Source of the DNA: Paludibacteraceae bacterium
GTDB taxonomy: Bacteria; Bacteroidota; Bacteroidia; Bacteroidales; Paludibacteraceae
Length of the DNA: 33,207 nt
Reading direction: 5' to 3'
Assembly: GCA_017628395.1 (NCBI GenBank)
Contig: JAGBZD010000016.1
Coordinates: forward strand, 1 to 33,207
How positions within the stretch are numbered: the first letter of the stretch is position 1; every line of letters begins with the position of its first letter. Both the position numbers and the translations under genes were made by a program. The notes below the pieces were generated by a model that ran no database searches, was not told where the DNA came from, and saw only the letters and a program-made list of their open reading frames with translations. Shown here piece after piece: positions 24,234 to 32,800 of this stretch.

Positions 24234-27200
24234 TTATTGAACTTGTTCTATTTTTTGCTGTGCTACATATACGATATACGATTCCGTAGTATAACCCATT
24301 TGTTGGAGTAATAGGGCATAGTTGCGCAACTGCTCTTGATATTGTTTTTTGTGTTCTTGTCCGAACTTATAATCAATGATGATAGCGGTGTCTTGGTGAA
24401 TGATTACGCGGTCTGGACGCTGTGTGTTGCCAGTAGTCGTGAGGATGTCATGTTCATTCAGCACTTTGCATGGTTGAGCGAACCACCACTCTTTTCCCTC
24501 TTTCTGCAGAAGTGTTCGGAGTTCTTGCAATTGTTGTTGCAAAACAACTTGTTGTACAGCGGTAATACGCCCCTCCAATAACATTCGTTGTAATGCATTA
24601 TCGGCATCTGTCCATGTGGTAATAGCTGCCAAGAACTCGTGCATAAGAATACCTAAATCGATGGTCTCTAAGGGCGTTTCTTCGGCGAAGTCATCTTCTG
24701 CGCGGCTGCGGAGCTTCAATCGGTTGCCAATGGGTGAAGATATATAGGTTGCCTCACGAGTATTGATTGTTGGCTCTTTGGCTTTGGGTTGAGCAATAGT
24801 GGTAGTGGCTTGATGGTAGATAAATGTTCCTTCTTCGTTTTGAGTCTCTTGTGAGGAAGTATTATCTTCTCCTTCCTTGTGATAAAGGTAAGAGAGGAGG
24901 TTGCCTATGTTGTTGATTTTCAATTCGCCTTTGCTATTCTTGCTGTACATTTGCCCGTAGGCATATAAGCGGTATTTTGGGCGTGTAAATGCCACATAAG
25001 TAAGGTTGAGGTTGTCTATGTATTGCGATAGAGCTTCTTGTATGTAGTCGTTTTTGAAATGCGTTTGTAGTATTTTCTTCGTTGGAGATATGGCTACCAG
25101 TGGCATCTGGTTGAATGGCGCTTGTTTTGGGCGGCACCACAAGATGTCGTTCTTGAAGAATCGTTGCAAGTCCCAATTGAGGAATGGTAGTATCACCACA
25201 TCAAATTCCAAACCTTTTGAACTGTGAATAGTTAGTATGCGTATGGCATCTACGACAGGGGAGGAAGGTATGGTGGCTTTGTCTTTCTTGTTTTCCCAGT
25301 AGTCAAGGAAAGCACCTACATCCGCCACGCGTTTTTGTGTGAATTGATAGATACAATCTTGAAAAGCAGTTAGATAGGGTAAAGCACTGTTTTGCTCTGC
25401 CAAATGCAGGATTTGTATGTATTGTTGCACTTGTTCGTAGAGCGGCAAGTGGGTTGCTTCTTGTATTTGCTGTGCTTGTTCGGCAGAAAGGGCGGGATAA
25501 CAATCTTGTACAATGGCTGCTGCTACCTTGTTTTCGGGGTCTTGTTGCTCTTGCAGAAGGGCAACCAACAATTGCACCGAAGCATGGGATTGAATACGCA
25601 TACCTTCTGCCGACTGAACGGGTATGCCTTGTGCTATAAGGTGATTAGCCAGCAATTCTGCATCGCGACCGCGACGGACTAACAGAGCAATCTGACTGAG
25701 TTGAAAATCTTCCTCTTTCGTTAATTGGTTGATCAACTGCGTTGTGTGCTCTAATGATTGTTGTGCTACTTCGTCGTCAGTCCCTTCGTAGAACTCCAAA
25801 TGGAACACGCCGGGCAACTCGTTGGCTGCCTCCTGATGTATGGATTGGGAGTTATATATGCGTTCTATTGCTGCTGCCAGCGGTGTTTCCTGCCATTGGT
25901 TATTGGTTATGGCTTGGCTGACCCACTGGCTGTATTTCAACATGAGTTCCTCGTTCTCTTTTATTAGCAGTTCCGCAGAGCGCCAATTGGTCTTCATGGG
26001 TGGCGTTGCGCAGTTGGGGAAGTGTTCGTGTACGCCTTCCAAAAGTTCCCAATCGGAGTTGCGCCAGCGATAGATACTTTGTTTCACATCGCCTACGATG
26101 AGATTGTCATTGCCTTTACTCTCTGTTTCCTCTATGAGTGGACGGAAGTTCTCCCATTGCAGCGCGCTGGTGTCTTGAAACTCATCAATCATGTAGTGAT
26201 TCAACTGTTGTCCCATTCGTTCGTAGATGAATGGTGTCTCTTGTCCGTCAATTACCTCGTGAAGAAGCGTATTGATTTGGGATATTGGAATACGCCCTAT
26301 TTTTTTGTTGGTTTCGCTTACTTGATCTGAGATTTCTTGCAGTAGTCCTACGGTGTATAGGTTTTGTAGAATGGCGCTTGCGGTATGATAGTCGGTCAGT
26401 TGCTGAGTGAAAGCGTTGTGTAACTTTTGGTATAGTGGCTGCAACTGTTGTTGGTAGAGGCTTAGGATAAACTGTTGTTGGTCTTTTGTAGTTTTGCTCT
26501 TGGTGTATAGTGTATTTGGGTCCTCCAGTACGCCCAAGAATGTCTTGTTTAATCCTTTTTCAATCAAGTCTTTGGTCGGGGTATAGAATGCTGATACGGC
26601 ATTTTTCTTCAATCCGTCAATATTATTAAGAATTGACTGTGCTTGCTGTTGTATGTTGGTAACGACCTGTTCGTTTTGCTTCATTATCTGCTCCAACATC
26701 GTTTTGTAGGAAGTCAGTTGTTTCTTGTTGGCGAAGAAATCTTGCACATCCGACATGTAGCGAATGAGTTGCTCTTTCAGCAGTTCGCCTGCAAACTGAC
26801 TAATCGTCTCATGTGGATTCCATCTGCGGTTGTCATCTATGTTGTGTTGTGTGAACTCGGTTATCCATGCGACTGTGTCTGTATCATTTTGTTGTGACGA
26901 GCGAATGCGGCGAAATAGGTCATCCACTGCTTGCTGCATCACTTCTTTTCCATCTAAGGCGAGTTCGTAGGAGGTAGACAAACCAAGATCCATGGCAAAA
27001 GTGCGAATTACTTGCTGAAAGAAACCATCTATCGTTGATACAGAGAAGCGGTTGTAATCCGTCAATATGCCAATCAGCAATTCGCGAGCTTGTTGCTGTA
27101 TGTCGCAGGCATTAATGTGCAGTGTCTGATGCAGTTTCTCGTAGAACTTCGATTTTGTAGGGTCTTGCGATAACTCGTACAATGCTTCCAAAATACGCTC

Positions 27201-27368
27201 TTTCATCTCGGCGGTTGCTTTCTTGGTAAAGGTAACAGCCAAGATACGACTATGTGGTTTGAAATAGTCGCCGTGTTTTTTCTGTTCGCGGAATAACATT
27301 AGTAGATACTCTTGTGTGAGCGTATGTGTTTTTCCGCTACCTGCCGATGCTTTGTAGATACTGAGCAT
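24234..27368 (-). CDS. UvrD/RecB-like helicase-nuclease (AddA type)
   Basis: The 1044-residue protein combines a superfamily 1A helicase with a C-terminal PD-(D/E)XK nuclease. Walker A is ASAGSGKT (7-14). Motif Ia is AVTFTKKATAEM, and motif II is MIDEFQDTS at about 393-401. Motif III is GDVKQSIYRWR at about 425-436, motif V TIHSSKGLEFDVVILP at about 711-726, and motif VI YVAFTRPKYRL at about 788-799. The nuclease carries RPDRVI and IIIDYKFG at about 983-1002, with the expected Asp and Lys. It is built like AddA/RecB, which process double-strand breaks for RecA loading. The usual AddB/RecC partner is not in the window. The gene starts 15 nt behind the Rieske-like lipoprotein gene. Confidence 0.93.
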   Translation of the reverse strand: MLSIYKASAGSGKTHTLTQEYLLMLFREQKKHGDYFKPHSRILAVTFTKKATAEMKERILEALYELSQDPTKSKFYEKLHQTLHINACDIQQQARELLIGILTDYNRFSVSTIDGFFQQVIRTFAMDLGLSTSYELALDGKEVMQQAVDDLFRRIRSSQQNDTDTVAWITEFTQHNIDDNRRWNPHETISQFAGELLKEQLIRYMSDVQDFFANKKQLTSYKTMLEQIMKQNEQVVTNIQQQAQSILNNIDGLKKNAVSAFYTPTKDLIEKGLNKTFLGVLEDPNTLYTKSKTTKDQQQFILSLYQQQLQPLYQKLHNAFTQQLTDYHTASAILQNLYTVGLLQEISDQVSETNKKIGRIPISQINTLLHEVIDGQETPFIYERMGQQLNHYMIDEFQDTSALQWENFRPLIEETESKGNDNLIVGDVKQSIYRWRNSDWELLEGVHEHFPNCATPPMKTNWRSAELLIKENEELMLKYSQWVSQAITNNQWQETPLAAAIERIYNSQSIHQEAANELPGVFHLEFYEGTDDEVAQQSLEHTTQLINQLTKEEDFQLSQIALLVRRGRDAELLANHLIAQGIPVQSAEGMRIQSHASVQLLVALLQEQQDPENKVAAAIVQDCYPALSAEQAQQIQEATHLPLYEQVQQYIQILHLAEQNSALPYLTAFQDCIYQFTQKRVADVGAFLDYWENKKDKATIPSSPVVDAIRILTIHSSKGLEFDVVILPFLNWDLQRFFKNDILWCRPKQAPFNQMPLVAISPTKKILQTHFKNDYIQEALSQYIDNLNLTYVAFTRPKYRLYAYGQMYSKNSKGELKINNIGNLLSYLYHKEGEDNTSSQETQNEEGTFIYHQATTTIAQPKAKEPTINTREATYISSPIGNRLKLRSRAEDDFAEETPLETIDLGILMHEFLAAITTWTDADNALQRMLLEGRITAVQQVVLQQQLQELRTLLQKEGKEWWFAQPCKVLNEHDILTTTGNTQRPDRVIIHQDTAIIIDYKFGQEHKKQYQEQLRNYALLLQQMGYTTESYIVYVAQQKIEQVQ

Positions 27369-27383
27369 TTTTTGATTGGTTAA

Positions 27384-27857
27384 TTAGTTCAGAATGCGTA
27401 ATTTTTTTTCTGCTGCACCGATGATTAAGGAAGTATTGTATTGTTTTAGGGGTTCATCGGTTATTCCTTTGGTCGGGAAACCAAATCCCCAACTAATGTC
27501 ATACTGCTCCCCACAAAGTTCACATACAGCAAACATTCCATCCACCGTTAATGGCTTGTTTCGCTTTACGCAGTAGGGGCAACACAAGTCGGCTGCGTGG
27601 TAGGCGTTATCCATTCCCACCCAAATCAATAGTCCAGCATAGCCGATGAACTCATTGAGTAATTTTTTTTGGGTGATAACGATGGGGCTCGGGTAGTTTT
27701 CTACCACAAAATGCGGATATTCACGGGTAATATTCAATGTATAATCCACAGGAGCATATGGTACAGAACTCCTGCGATTGACATTCTCGCAGCCTGTTAC
27801 AACGAAGCCGATAATTAGCATTACCAGCAATACTCCATATTTTTTAGCAATAACCAT
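27384..27857 (-). CDS. Rieske-like lipoprotein with a Cys4 site
   Basis: The 157-residue protein starts with a hydrophobic segment and the lipobox VVTGC (lipidated C23), so it is an envelope lipoprotein. CPYC (93-96) and CELC (112-115), separated by 15 residues and followed by GEQYDISWGFGFPTKGITDEPLKQYN, match the layout of the Rieske domain. There, C-x-H and C-x2-H hold a [2Fe-2S] cluster and the sequence continues GS.YD..G.....GP....L..Y. Here both His are replaced by Cys, so a zinc or a different iron-sulfur site is likely. Its start codon overlaps the FKBP stop codon (TAATG), so the two are translationally coupled. Confidence 0.72.
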   Translation of the reverse strand: MVIAKKYGVLLVMLIIGFVVTGCENVNRRSSVPYAPVDYTLNITREYPHFVVENYPSPIVITQKKLLNEFIGYAGLLIWVGMDNAYHAADLCCPYCVKRNKPLTVDGMFAVCELCGEQYDISWGFGFPTKGITDEPLKQYNTSLIIGAAEKKLRILN

Positions 27858-28354
27858 TAGTTGACGGATGCCAGATAGACGCGGAATATCAGCGTAGAGT
27901 AGGGTGGAATGAAACCTGAGGCTCCTTCAACGCCTCTGCCTTCGGCACCGTAACCCAACTGGTAGGGTATGTAAAACTCATATTCGCCGAACTGGTTCAT
28001 CTTCTTGAGTCCTTCGGCAAAACCTGCTACAACCTCGCTAACATATAGCTCTGTGGGAATATGTTTATTCTCTTTTACATCATAAGTGCTATCAAATTCA
28101 AATTCATTAATGAGTGTGCCAGTATAGGTTATTGTCACAATTTTGGCATCATCTGGACGGGGAGATTTCTCCCAACCTTTTTCAATGCACTTGTATTGTA
28201 ACCCAGTAGGGGTAGTGATAACTCCCTCTTGCTTGGCATTGTTAGCCAACCATAATTCGTTTTGTACTTTCCAGTCCGCCCAATTTTCTTGTTTGCAGCC
28301 GCATACGAATACTGCAATCAATAGCAGGCAGAATAATTTTGTTGTTTTCTTCAT
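27857..28354 (-). CDS. FKBP-type peptidyl-prolyl isomerase lipoprotein
   Basis: From the ATG at 28354 the protein has 165 residues. A signal sequence ends in the lipobox FVCGC. The FKBP domain covers the second half, with VTITYTGTL, EFDSTY, VVAGFAEGLKKM, GEYEFYIPYQLGYG and IPPYSTLIFRVYL. Such proteins speed proline isomerisation in the periplasm and help outer-membrane or secreted proteins fold. The frame can be opened at 28372, but that ATG lies in a GAAAAGT repeat and would place extra charged residues before the signal core, so I prefer 28354. The gene overlaps the next one by 1 nt. Confidence 0.9.
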   Translation of the reverse strand: MKKTTKLFCLLLIAVFVCGCKQENWADWKVQNELWLANNAKQEGVITTPTGLQYKCIEKGWEKSPRPDDAKIVTITYTGTLINEFEFDSTYDVKENKHIPTELYVSEVVAGFAEGLKKMNQFGEYEFYIPYQLGYGAEGRGVEGASGFIPPYSTLIFRVYLASVN

Positions 28355-28361
28355 ATATTTT

Positions 28362-28404
28362 TTACTTTTCACTTTTCAGTTTTCGTTTTCAGATTTCAGT
28401 TTTC
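28362..28404. repeat. TTTTCACTTTTCAGTTTTC-type intergenic repeat
   Basis: Seven- to eight-base units of TTTTCAC/TTTTCAG type fill the gap between the EnvC-like and FKBP genes. In the transcript they read TGAAAAC and TGAAAAG and form an A-rich start region. Confidence 0.6.
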
Positions 28405-29569
28405 ACTGCGCCAACCACAATCCGGGATTGAGAATGTTTCGGTCTTTGTATATTTGGAAGTATAGTTCAGTTTTGTTGTCTTCGGTTGCGTCTGTTACTA
28501 TTTCGCCAATTGCTTGTTTAGCGGTCAGTTTGTCGCCTTGTTTCACATATATTTTTTTCAAGGGGGAATACACAGTTCGGTAGTTACCATGTTGTACGAT
28601 GACTGCGTATGTGCCATTTATTTGTGCGCAGCTGCTGACTTCTCCTTCGTATATGGCTCTCGCGTTTGCGCCTGCTACTGTTTGCAGGTATATACCTTTG
28701 TTGTTCACCGTCACATGCTCATGTACGGGATGTTGGTGTTTGCCAAAGTAGCCACTGATAAATCCTTTTTCTACGGGCCATGGTAATCGTCCTTGGTTGG
28801 CTTCGAAGCCGCCCGCAATGAGTTGTTGTTCTTTGGTGAGTGTAGTGGTTGTGCGTACTTGTTTGGCAATCAGGTCTTCGATTTGCTTGTTGAGTGCATC
28901 CACTTTTTTCTGTTGTTCTTTTTGTTTTGCAAGTAGGTTTTTCTCTTGTTTTTTCAGCGATTGGAGCATGTCTTTTTGTTTGCGTTCATCGCGTGTGAGT
29001 TTGTCTTGCTCGCGTTTTTGCGATTGTAGGGCGGTCGAACGGTTGGCTTTGCGGTCTTCCAACAAGGAGTTTTGTATGTCAATGTTCGCTTGCAACGACT
29101 CTATTTTTTTCACTTGTTCTTTGCGGTAGGCGGCAAATTGTTGCATGTATTGTACGCGTCGAACCAATTGTTGAAAGTTGTCTGCGGAGAGCAGGAATAG
29201 CAATGGCGATTGTTGCATATCGGCATAGTGTGTTTCTCGCACCATGCGAGCGTAGTCTTCTTTGGCGGCTTCCAATTCTTTTTGCAGTTCAGAGCGTTTT
29301 TGGCGTAGTGTACCCATTTCGCCATTGAGGGCATTGATTTCGCCTTGTATGTTGCGGATTAGTTTCTTGCGTGTATTGATGTCGTTATTGAGCAGCGTGA
29401 GTTTGTTTTCCGTTGCTGTTTCATTCTGTTTGGTTTGTTTCAGCATTTTGGCTGTTTCTTCCAATTGTTGTTGCAGTTCGCGTTGTTGTTTCTGCAATTC
29501 TTTCACATTCTGTGCCGCTATGGGCATTGCCAGCAGGCATAGGAGAGATAGGATTATCCGATATTTCAT
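28403..29569 (-). CDS. EnvC-like murein hydrolase activator (degenerate LytM)
   Basis: The 388-residue protein has a signal peptide (about 1-19, ending AMPIAAQ). A long Gln/Lys/Glu-rich coiled coil spans about 20-250, and a C-terminal LytM/M23 fold about 265-388 (GFISGYFGKHQHP, ANARAIYEGEV, IVQHGNYRTVYSPL, YVKQGDKLTAKQAIGEI). The zinc ligands of active M23 peptidases are missing: HVTVNNKGI stands where H-x3-D is expected, and LYFQIYKD replaces the HxH motif. This is the state of EnvC, which activates cell-wall amidases during division rather than cutting peptidoglycan itself. It overlaps the DUF4292 gene by 4 nt (ATGA). Confidence 0.92.
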   Translation of the reverse strand: MKYRIILSLLCLLAMPIAAQNVKELQKQQRELQQQLEETAKMLKQTKQNETATENKLTLLNNDINTRKKLIRNIQGEINALNGEMGTLRQKRSELQKELEAAKEDYARMVRETHYADMQQSPLLFLLSADNFQQLVRRVQYMQQFAAYRKEQVKKIESLQANIDIQNSLLEDRKANRSTALQSQKREQDKLTRDERKQKDMLQSLKKQEKNLLAKQKEQQKKVDALNKQIEDLIAKQVRTTTTLTKEQQLIAGGFEANQGRLPWPVEKGFISGYFGKHQHPVHEHVTVNNKGIYLQTVAGANARAIYEGEVSSCAQINGTYAVIVQHGNYRTVYSPLKKIYVKQGDKLTAKQAIGEIVTDATEDNKTELYFQIYKDRNILNPGLWLAQ

Positions 29570-30108
29570 AAGGGTAGTATTGTGCGTAAATCAACGAGTT
29601 TGTATTTATTGCTATTGGTGCGTGTTGGAGTTTGCAGGGTGTTGTATTCGCGGTGGGAATAGGTGCAAGTAAGGGTCAGTTGGTGTTTGCCAGAGGCGAA
29701 TACTTGTTGTATGGTTTCTTTCTTTTTGGGGACGATGGGTTGGTCGCAAAAGTCTTGCAGTATTCGGTACGACACTTTGGGTTGTACGATACGATTGATG
29801 CTGGCATAGTCCATGGCGGCATAGCGTCGGTTCATTTTGTCGAAGATCCATATGCTGTCTTGGTCGGCTTCAATGCGTACCATTTCGATGCCCAGCATGG
29901 GTTGCAATGATAGAACGATTAGTTCGTTGTGCCATGTGCGCATGTTGCAACTCATGCTGTATTTGTGTTGGTCAAGTTGCAATGTCACTTGTGCTCGTTG
30001 TGTCATGGTCTGATAGCGTGTCATGGATTGTTTGCTGACCTTACAAGAGGAAAGGGCTAATGCCATAATTGCAGTCCAAGCGAGTATATGTAGTTTCTTT
30101 ATTTGCAT
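29566..30108 (-). CDS. DUF4292 lipoprotein
   Basis: The 180-residue protein has a signal sequence with the lipobox LALSSC (Cys at about 22). It resembles the Bacteroidetes family DUF4292: an early QRAQVTLQLDQHKYSMSCNMRTWHNELIVLSLQPMLGIEMVRIE region (split here as QRAQVTLQL and LSLQPMLGIEMVRIE), then DSIWIFDKMNRRY. The family is thought to have a LolB-like or lipid-carrier-like fold; the function is unproven. Its place between a TPR protein and an EnvC-like protein is a common Bacteroidetes order and suggests an envelope role. It overlaps the TPR gene by 10 nt and the EnvC-like gene by 4 nt. Confidence 0.85.
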   Translation of the reverse strand: MQIKKLHILAWTAIMALALSSCKVSKQSMTRYQTMTQRAQVTLQLDQHKYSMSCNMRTWHNELIVLSLQPMLGIEMVRIEADQDSIWIFDKMNRRYAAMDYASINRIVQPKVSYRILQDFCDQPIVPKKKETIQQVFASGKHQLTLTCTYSHREYNTLQTPTRTNSNKYKLVDLRTILPL

Positions 30109-31100
30109 TTCTTTTTTGCTTCGTTGTAGTGTGATAGTATTTCTTTGTCTATCTGCCCTCGACTATATTCGATGGCTTTTTCCAAGTAGAAGATAGCTTC
30201 TTCGCAGTGTCCTAATTTGTACATGGTCCAGCCGTATGTATCCAAATAAATGGGGTTGGTTGGTTCGCGCATGATGGTGATGCGCGACAATTCCTCTGCG
30301 CGCATTAAGTCTTTGCCTAAGAGACACAAGTTCCATGCCAGATTATTCATCACCAGCACATTGCGAGGGTCCAGTTTGAGTATGGCTTCGTATGCTGGTA
30401 TCATTTTGGTGGGTGGTTGCATGGTTTGTTCGTAGAGTTGCATGCGAAACAACTGAAATTGATAGTCATTGGGTTCCAGTTCTAAGTATCGTTCAATCTC
30501 TTGTATAGCTTGTTTGTTCTTTTTCATTGTGGCATTGAGGCGATAGCGTTGCATGGCGCTCATGGCGTCGTAGCCGCGAATGGAGTCCAAGGGGTCTTGT
30601 GTCGCGAGTGCTTTGTCGTATTGTTTGAGTAGGATATATGCTTTTTGTAGTATTTCGTATAGTTCTTCGTTTTTGGGGTCTGCTTTGGCAAGTGCCTCCA
30701 TTTGTTTGACGGCTACTTGTTGTTTTTTCTTGTCATTGCTTTTCAGTAGCAATATGTGATGATTGTACCAATACTCTTTGGGTTCCAGTTCGTATGCTCG
30801 CTGAAAGTATTGGCTCATGGTGGTAGTGTCGTTATTGGCTTGCGCGTATAATCCCATGTAGTTGTTGATAGTTGCATTGTTGGGGTTCAATGCATAACAA
30901 AATTCCACTAATGGTTTTGCTTTTTCTATTTGTTCTGTTTGTATCAGTCGTTCAACTGCGTAGAAGTAGTAGAGAAACTGTTGTTGTTCCTCTATGCTGA
31001 GTGTATCTTTCGTTGTAGGCTTGGCTTGCAACGCATTCAGCATTGTTCCGCCAAACAATACACACACTACAACTAATATGTTCTTCCAATCACTAAACAT
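30099..31100 (-). CDS. TPR-repeat envelope protein
   Basis: From the ATG at 31100 the protein has 333 residues. It begins MFSDWKNILVVVCVLFGG, a signal or anchor segment, and then holds several tetratricopeptide repeats, e.g. AKPLVEFCYALNPNNATINN, YFQRAYELEPKEYW, YEAILKLDPRNVLVMNNLAW and AIFYLEKAIEYS. TPR solenoids bind partner proteins. The frame could start at a GTG at 31148, but the 16 added residues would be encoded by the 10-bp tandem repeats, so I reject that start. It precedes the DUF4292 gene with a 10-nt overlap and is likely part of the same envelope module. Confidence 0.88.
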   Translation of the reverse strand: MFSDWKNILVVVCVLFGGTMLNALQAKPTTKDTLSIEEQQQFLYYFYAVERLIQTEQIEKAKPLVEFCYALNPNNATINNYMGLYAQANNDTTTMSQYFQRAYELEPKEYWYNHHILLLKSNDKKKQQVAVKQMEALAKADPKNEELYEILQKAYILLKQYDKALATQDPLDSIRGYDAMSAMQRYRLNATMKKNKQAIQEIERYLELEPNDYQFQLFRMQLYEQTMQPPTKMIPAYEAILKLDPRNVLVMNNLAWNLCLLGKDLMRAEELSRITIMREPTNPIYLDTYGWTMYKLGHCEEAIFYLEKAIEYSRGQIDKEILSHYNEAKKKCK

Positions 31101-31110
31101 TTCTAAAACT

Positions 31111-31160
31111 ACTCTACACAACTCTACACAACTCTCAACCACTCTCAACCACTCTACACC
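31111..31160. repeat. Five 10-bp tandem repeats between dut and the TPR gene
   Basis: Units ACTCTACACA (twice), ACTCTCAACC (twice) and ACTCTACACC follow one another without gaps. They lie in the 65-bp spacer directly upstream of the TPR start codon. Confidence 0.93.
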
Positions 31161-31165
31161 CCATG

Positions 31166-31600
31166 CTATTTCACTCCACTATGTCCAAACCCACCTGCTC
31201 CGCGTTCTGTTTCGCCGAGCAGTTCTACTTCTTTCAGTTCGGGTTGCTCGTGTTTGGCTATTACCATTTGGCAGATGCGTTCGCCGGGTTCTATTGTTTG
31301 TGGTTCGTTGCTTAGGTTGATGAGTATCACGCCGATTTCGCCGCGATAGTCAGCGTCAATCGTTCCGGGCGTGTTTAGTACGGTTAGTCCGCGTTTGAGT
31401 GCCAATCCGCTGCGTGGGCGTATTTGTGCTTCGTAGCCCACGGGCAGTTCTATGTAGAGACCAGTGGGTAGCAGTTTCCGTTCTAATGGTTGTAGTGTTA
31501 CTGCTTCTGTCAGGTGGCAGCGTATGTCCATACCTGCTGCTTGTTCACTCTCGTAGCGTGGCAACGGGTTATTGCTTTTGTTGATAATTTTTATAGTCAT
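31166..31600 (-). CDS. dut: dUTP diphosphatase
   Basis: The 144-residue trimeric dUTPase carries all five motifs: AGMDIRC (22-28), PRSGLA (62-67), [13 protein letters not shown] (76-88) with the catalytic Asp, GERICQMVI (106-114), and [10 protein letters not shown] (133-142), whose Phe stacks on the uracil. It hydrolyses dUTP to dUMP and pyrophosphate, which keeps uracil out of DNA and feeds dTMP synthesis. It starts 16 nt behind the lipid kinase gene. Confidence 0.97.
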   Translation of the reverse strand: MTIKIINKSNNPLPRYESEQAAGMDIRCHLTEAVTLQPLERKLLPTGLYIELPVGYEAQIRPRSGLALKRGLTVLNTPGTIDADYRGEIGVILINLSNEPQTIEPGERICQMVIAKHEQPELKEVELLGETERGAGGFGHSGVK

Positions 31601-31616
31601 AATTCAAAATTCCTAA

Positions 31617-32507
31617 TTAAAATCTTTTTTTCACCAGCACTTTCAGTCCTTCTTCTATGACTTTGATGTGCAGTTCTCCGTCCATTTGTGTGGGTGAGCC
31701 GTCTATGTGTATTGGGCTTGTTTGGTTTTCGCGTATTAGTCGTATTTCTTTTGCGCGAATGGTGTTCACATGTAGGTTTTCGTCAAGCGTTTTGGTGAAC
31801 AGTTGCCATAGGAATTCGGGTGCTTTTGCTATGGGCAGTTTGTTGATGATGGCTATGTCCATTACTCCGTCTTGTATGCTGGCTTTTGGTGCGATGTAGG
31901 CGTCGTTTCCCCATTGGCTTGCGTTGGCAAAGTTGATGAGGAATGCTTTGGTATCGATGTCTATGCCGTCTCCTACGAGGTGATAATTATCGGACTTATA
32001 GCTGAATATATCTTTGGTTATAGTTTGCAGGTATCCTTTGAGTCCTCTATCACTTTGTTCGAAGTCTTGTGCTACTTGTGCGTCAAATCCTATTCCGCAG
32101 GTGGCGAAGAAGGGTATATTGTTCACGGTGCAGTAATCCACTTTGATGACTTCGCTATTGTTGAGCATTTCTACGGCTCGGTTCATGCGTGTTGATATGT
32201 CCAAGTGTCGTGCGAATCCGTTTCCGCTTCCGTTGGGTATGATTCCGAGTGCGGTGTTTGTGCCGGCTACTCCGCTTGCCACTTCGTTTACAGTGCCGTC
32301 TCCGCCTACGGCAATTACGGCGTAGTACTCTTGCATGGCGAATTGTTGTGCCAGTTGTGTGGCATGTCCAGCGTATTCGGTAGTTACTACGATGGGTGAG
32401 AACTGTTCTGTGTCTAACAGGTCGCGTAGCAGTTTGTTCAAGCGGTTTTTGGTTTTTGTTCCGCCAGTTCCTGCGGTTGGGTTGATGATAAATGCTATAT
32501 TTTTCAT
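31617..32507 (-). CDS. Diacylglycerol kinase-family lipid kinase (YegS/DgkB type)
   Basis: The 296-residue protein has the catalytic domain motifs IINPTAGTGG (8-17), GGDGTVNE (68-75) and PNGSGNGFAR (91-100), plus the conserved GIGFDA of the C-terminal half. It would phosphorylate a membrane lipid such as diacylglycerol or a sphingoid base with ATP. The substrate cannot be read from the sequence; sphingolipids, common in Bacteroidales, are one candidate. It is the first gene of the long minus-strand string and has a clear promoter about 80 bp upstream. Confidence 0.93.
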   Translation of the reverse strand: MKNIAFIINPTAGTGGTKTKNRLNKLLRDLLDTEQFSPIVVTTEYAGHATQLAQQFAMQEYYAVIAVGGDGTVNEVASGVAGTNTALGIIPNGSGNGFARHLDISTRMNRAVEMLNNSEVIKVDYCTVNNIPFFATCGIGFDAQVAQDFEQSDRGLKGYLQTITKDIFSYKSDNYHLVGDGIDIDTKAFLINFANASQWGNDAYIAPKASIQDGVMDIAIINKLPIAKAPEFLWQLFTKTLDENLHVNTIRAKEIRLIRENQTSPIHIDGSPTQMDGELHIKVIEEGLKVLVKKRF

Positions 32508-32587
32508 TGTAATGTTGTTTTTCGTTTTCTGTTTTTGTTTTTACTTTTCTTTCGGGAGGTTAAGGTCGTTAATCTCCAATTACGCTG

Positions 32588-32618
32588 CAAAGGTAGTAAA
32601 AAAAAAGCACATATGCAA
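32588..32618 (-). promoter_or_regulatory. Promoter of the lipid-kinase-led operon
   Basis: On the minus strand TTG (32618-32616) and TACCTTTG (32595-32588) are 20 nt apart. The -33 box reads TTGCATAT, as at the other strong promoters of the window. Confidence 0.83.
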
Positions 32619-32696
32619 TAGCTGCGAGCAATTTGTAAGAAAATAATAGATTTTTAATCTATAGTTCTTGTTTCCTGCTTCTTTTCCATAAATAAT

Positions 32697-32800
32697 TTCC
32701 CCTTATCACTTTTCACACTTTTGACCTTTCACCTTTCACACTTTTCGCCTTTTCCCCTTTCACTTTTCAGTTTCCCGTTTTCACCTTTCCCCTTTCCGTT
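32697..32800. repeat. Pyrimidine-rich TTTTCAC/CCTTTCAC repeat tract
   Basis: About 100 bp of degenerate 7-12-bp units (CACTTTTCA, CCTTTCAC, CCGTTTTC) on the plus strand. It lies upstream of the promoter at 32588 and runs into the 41-bp repeat. It is non-coding. Confidence 0.75.

Noticed and set aside
28403-28786. Active M23 zinc peptidase in the EnvC-like protein
   Set aside because: The H-x3-D and HxH zinc ligands are replaced, so an activator role fits better.
31101-31148. GTG start of the TPR protein at 31148
   Set aside because: The extra residues are encoded by the 10-bp repeats and stand before a good signal/anchor start at 31100.
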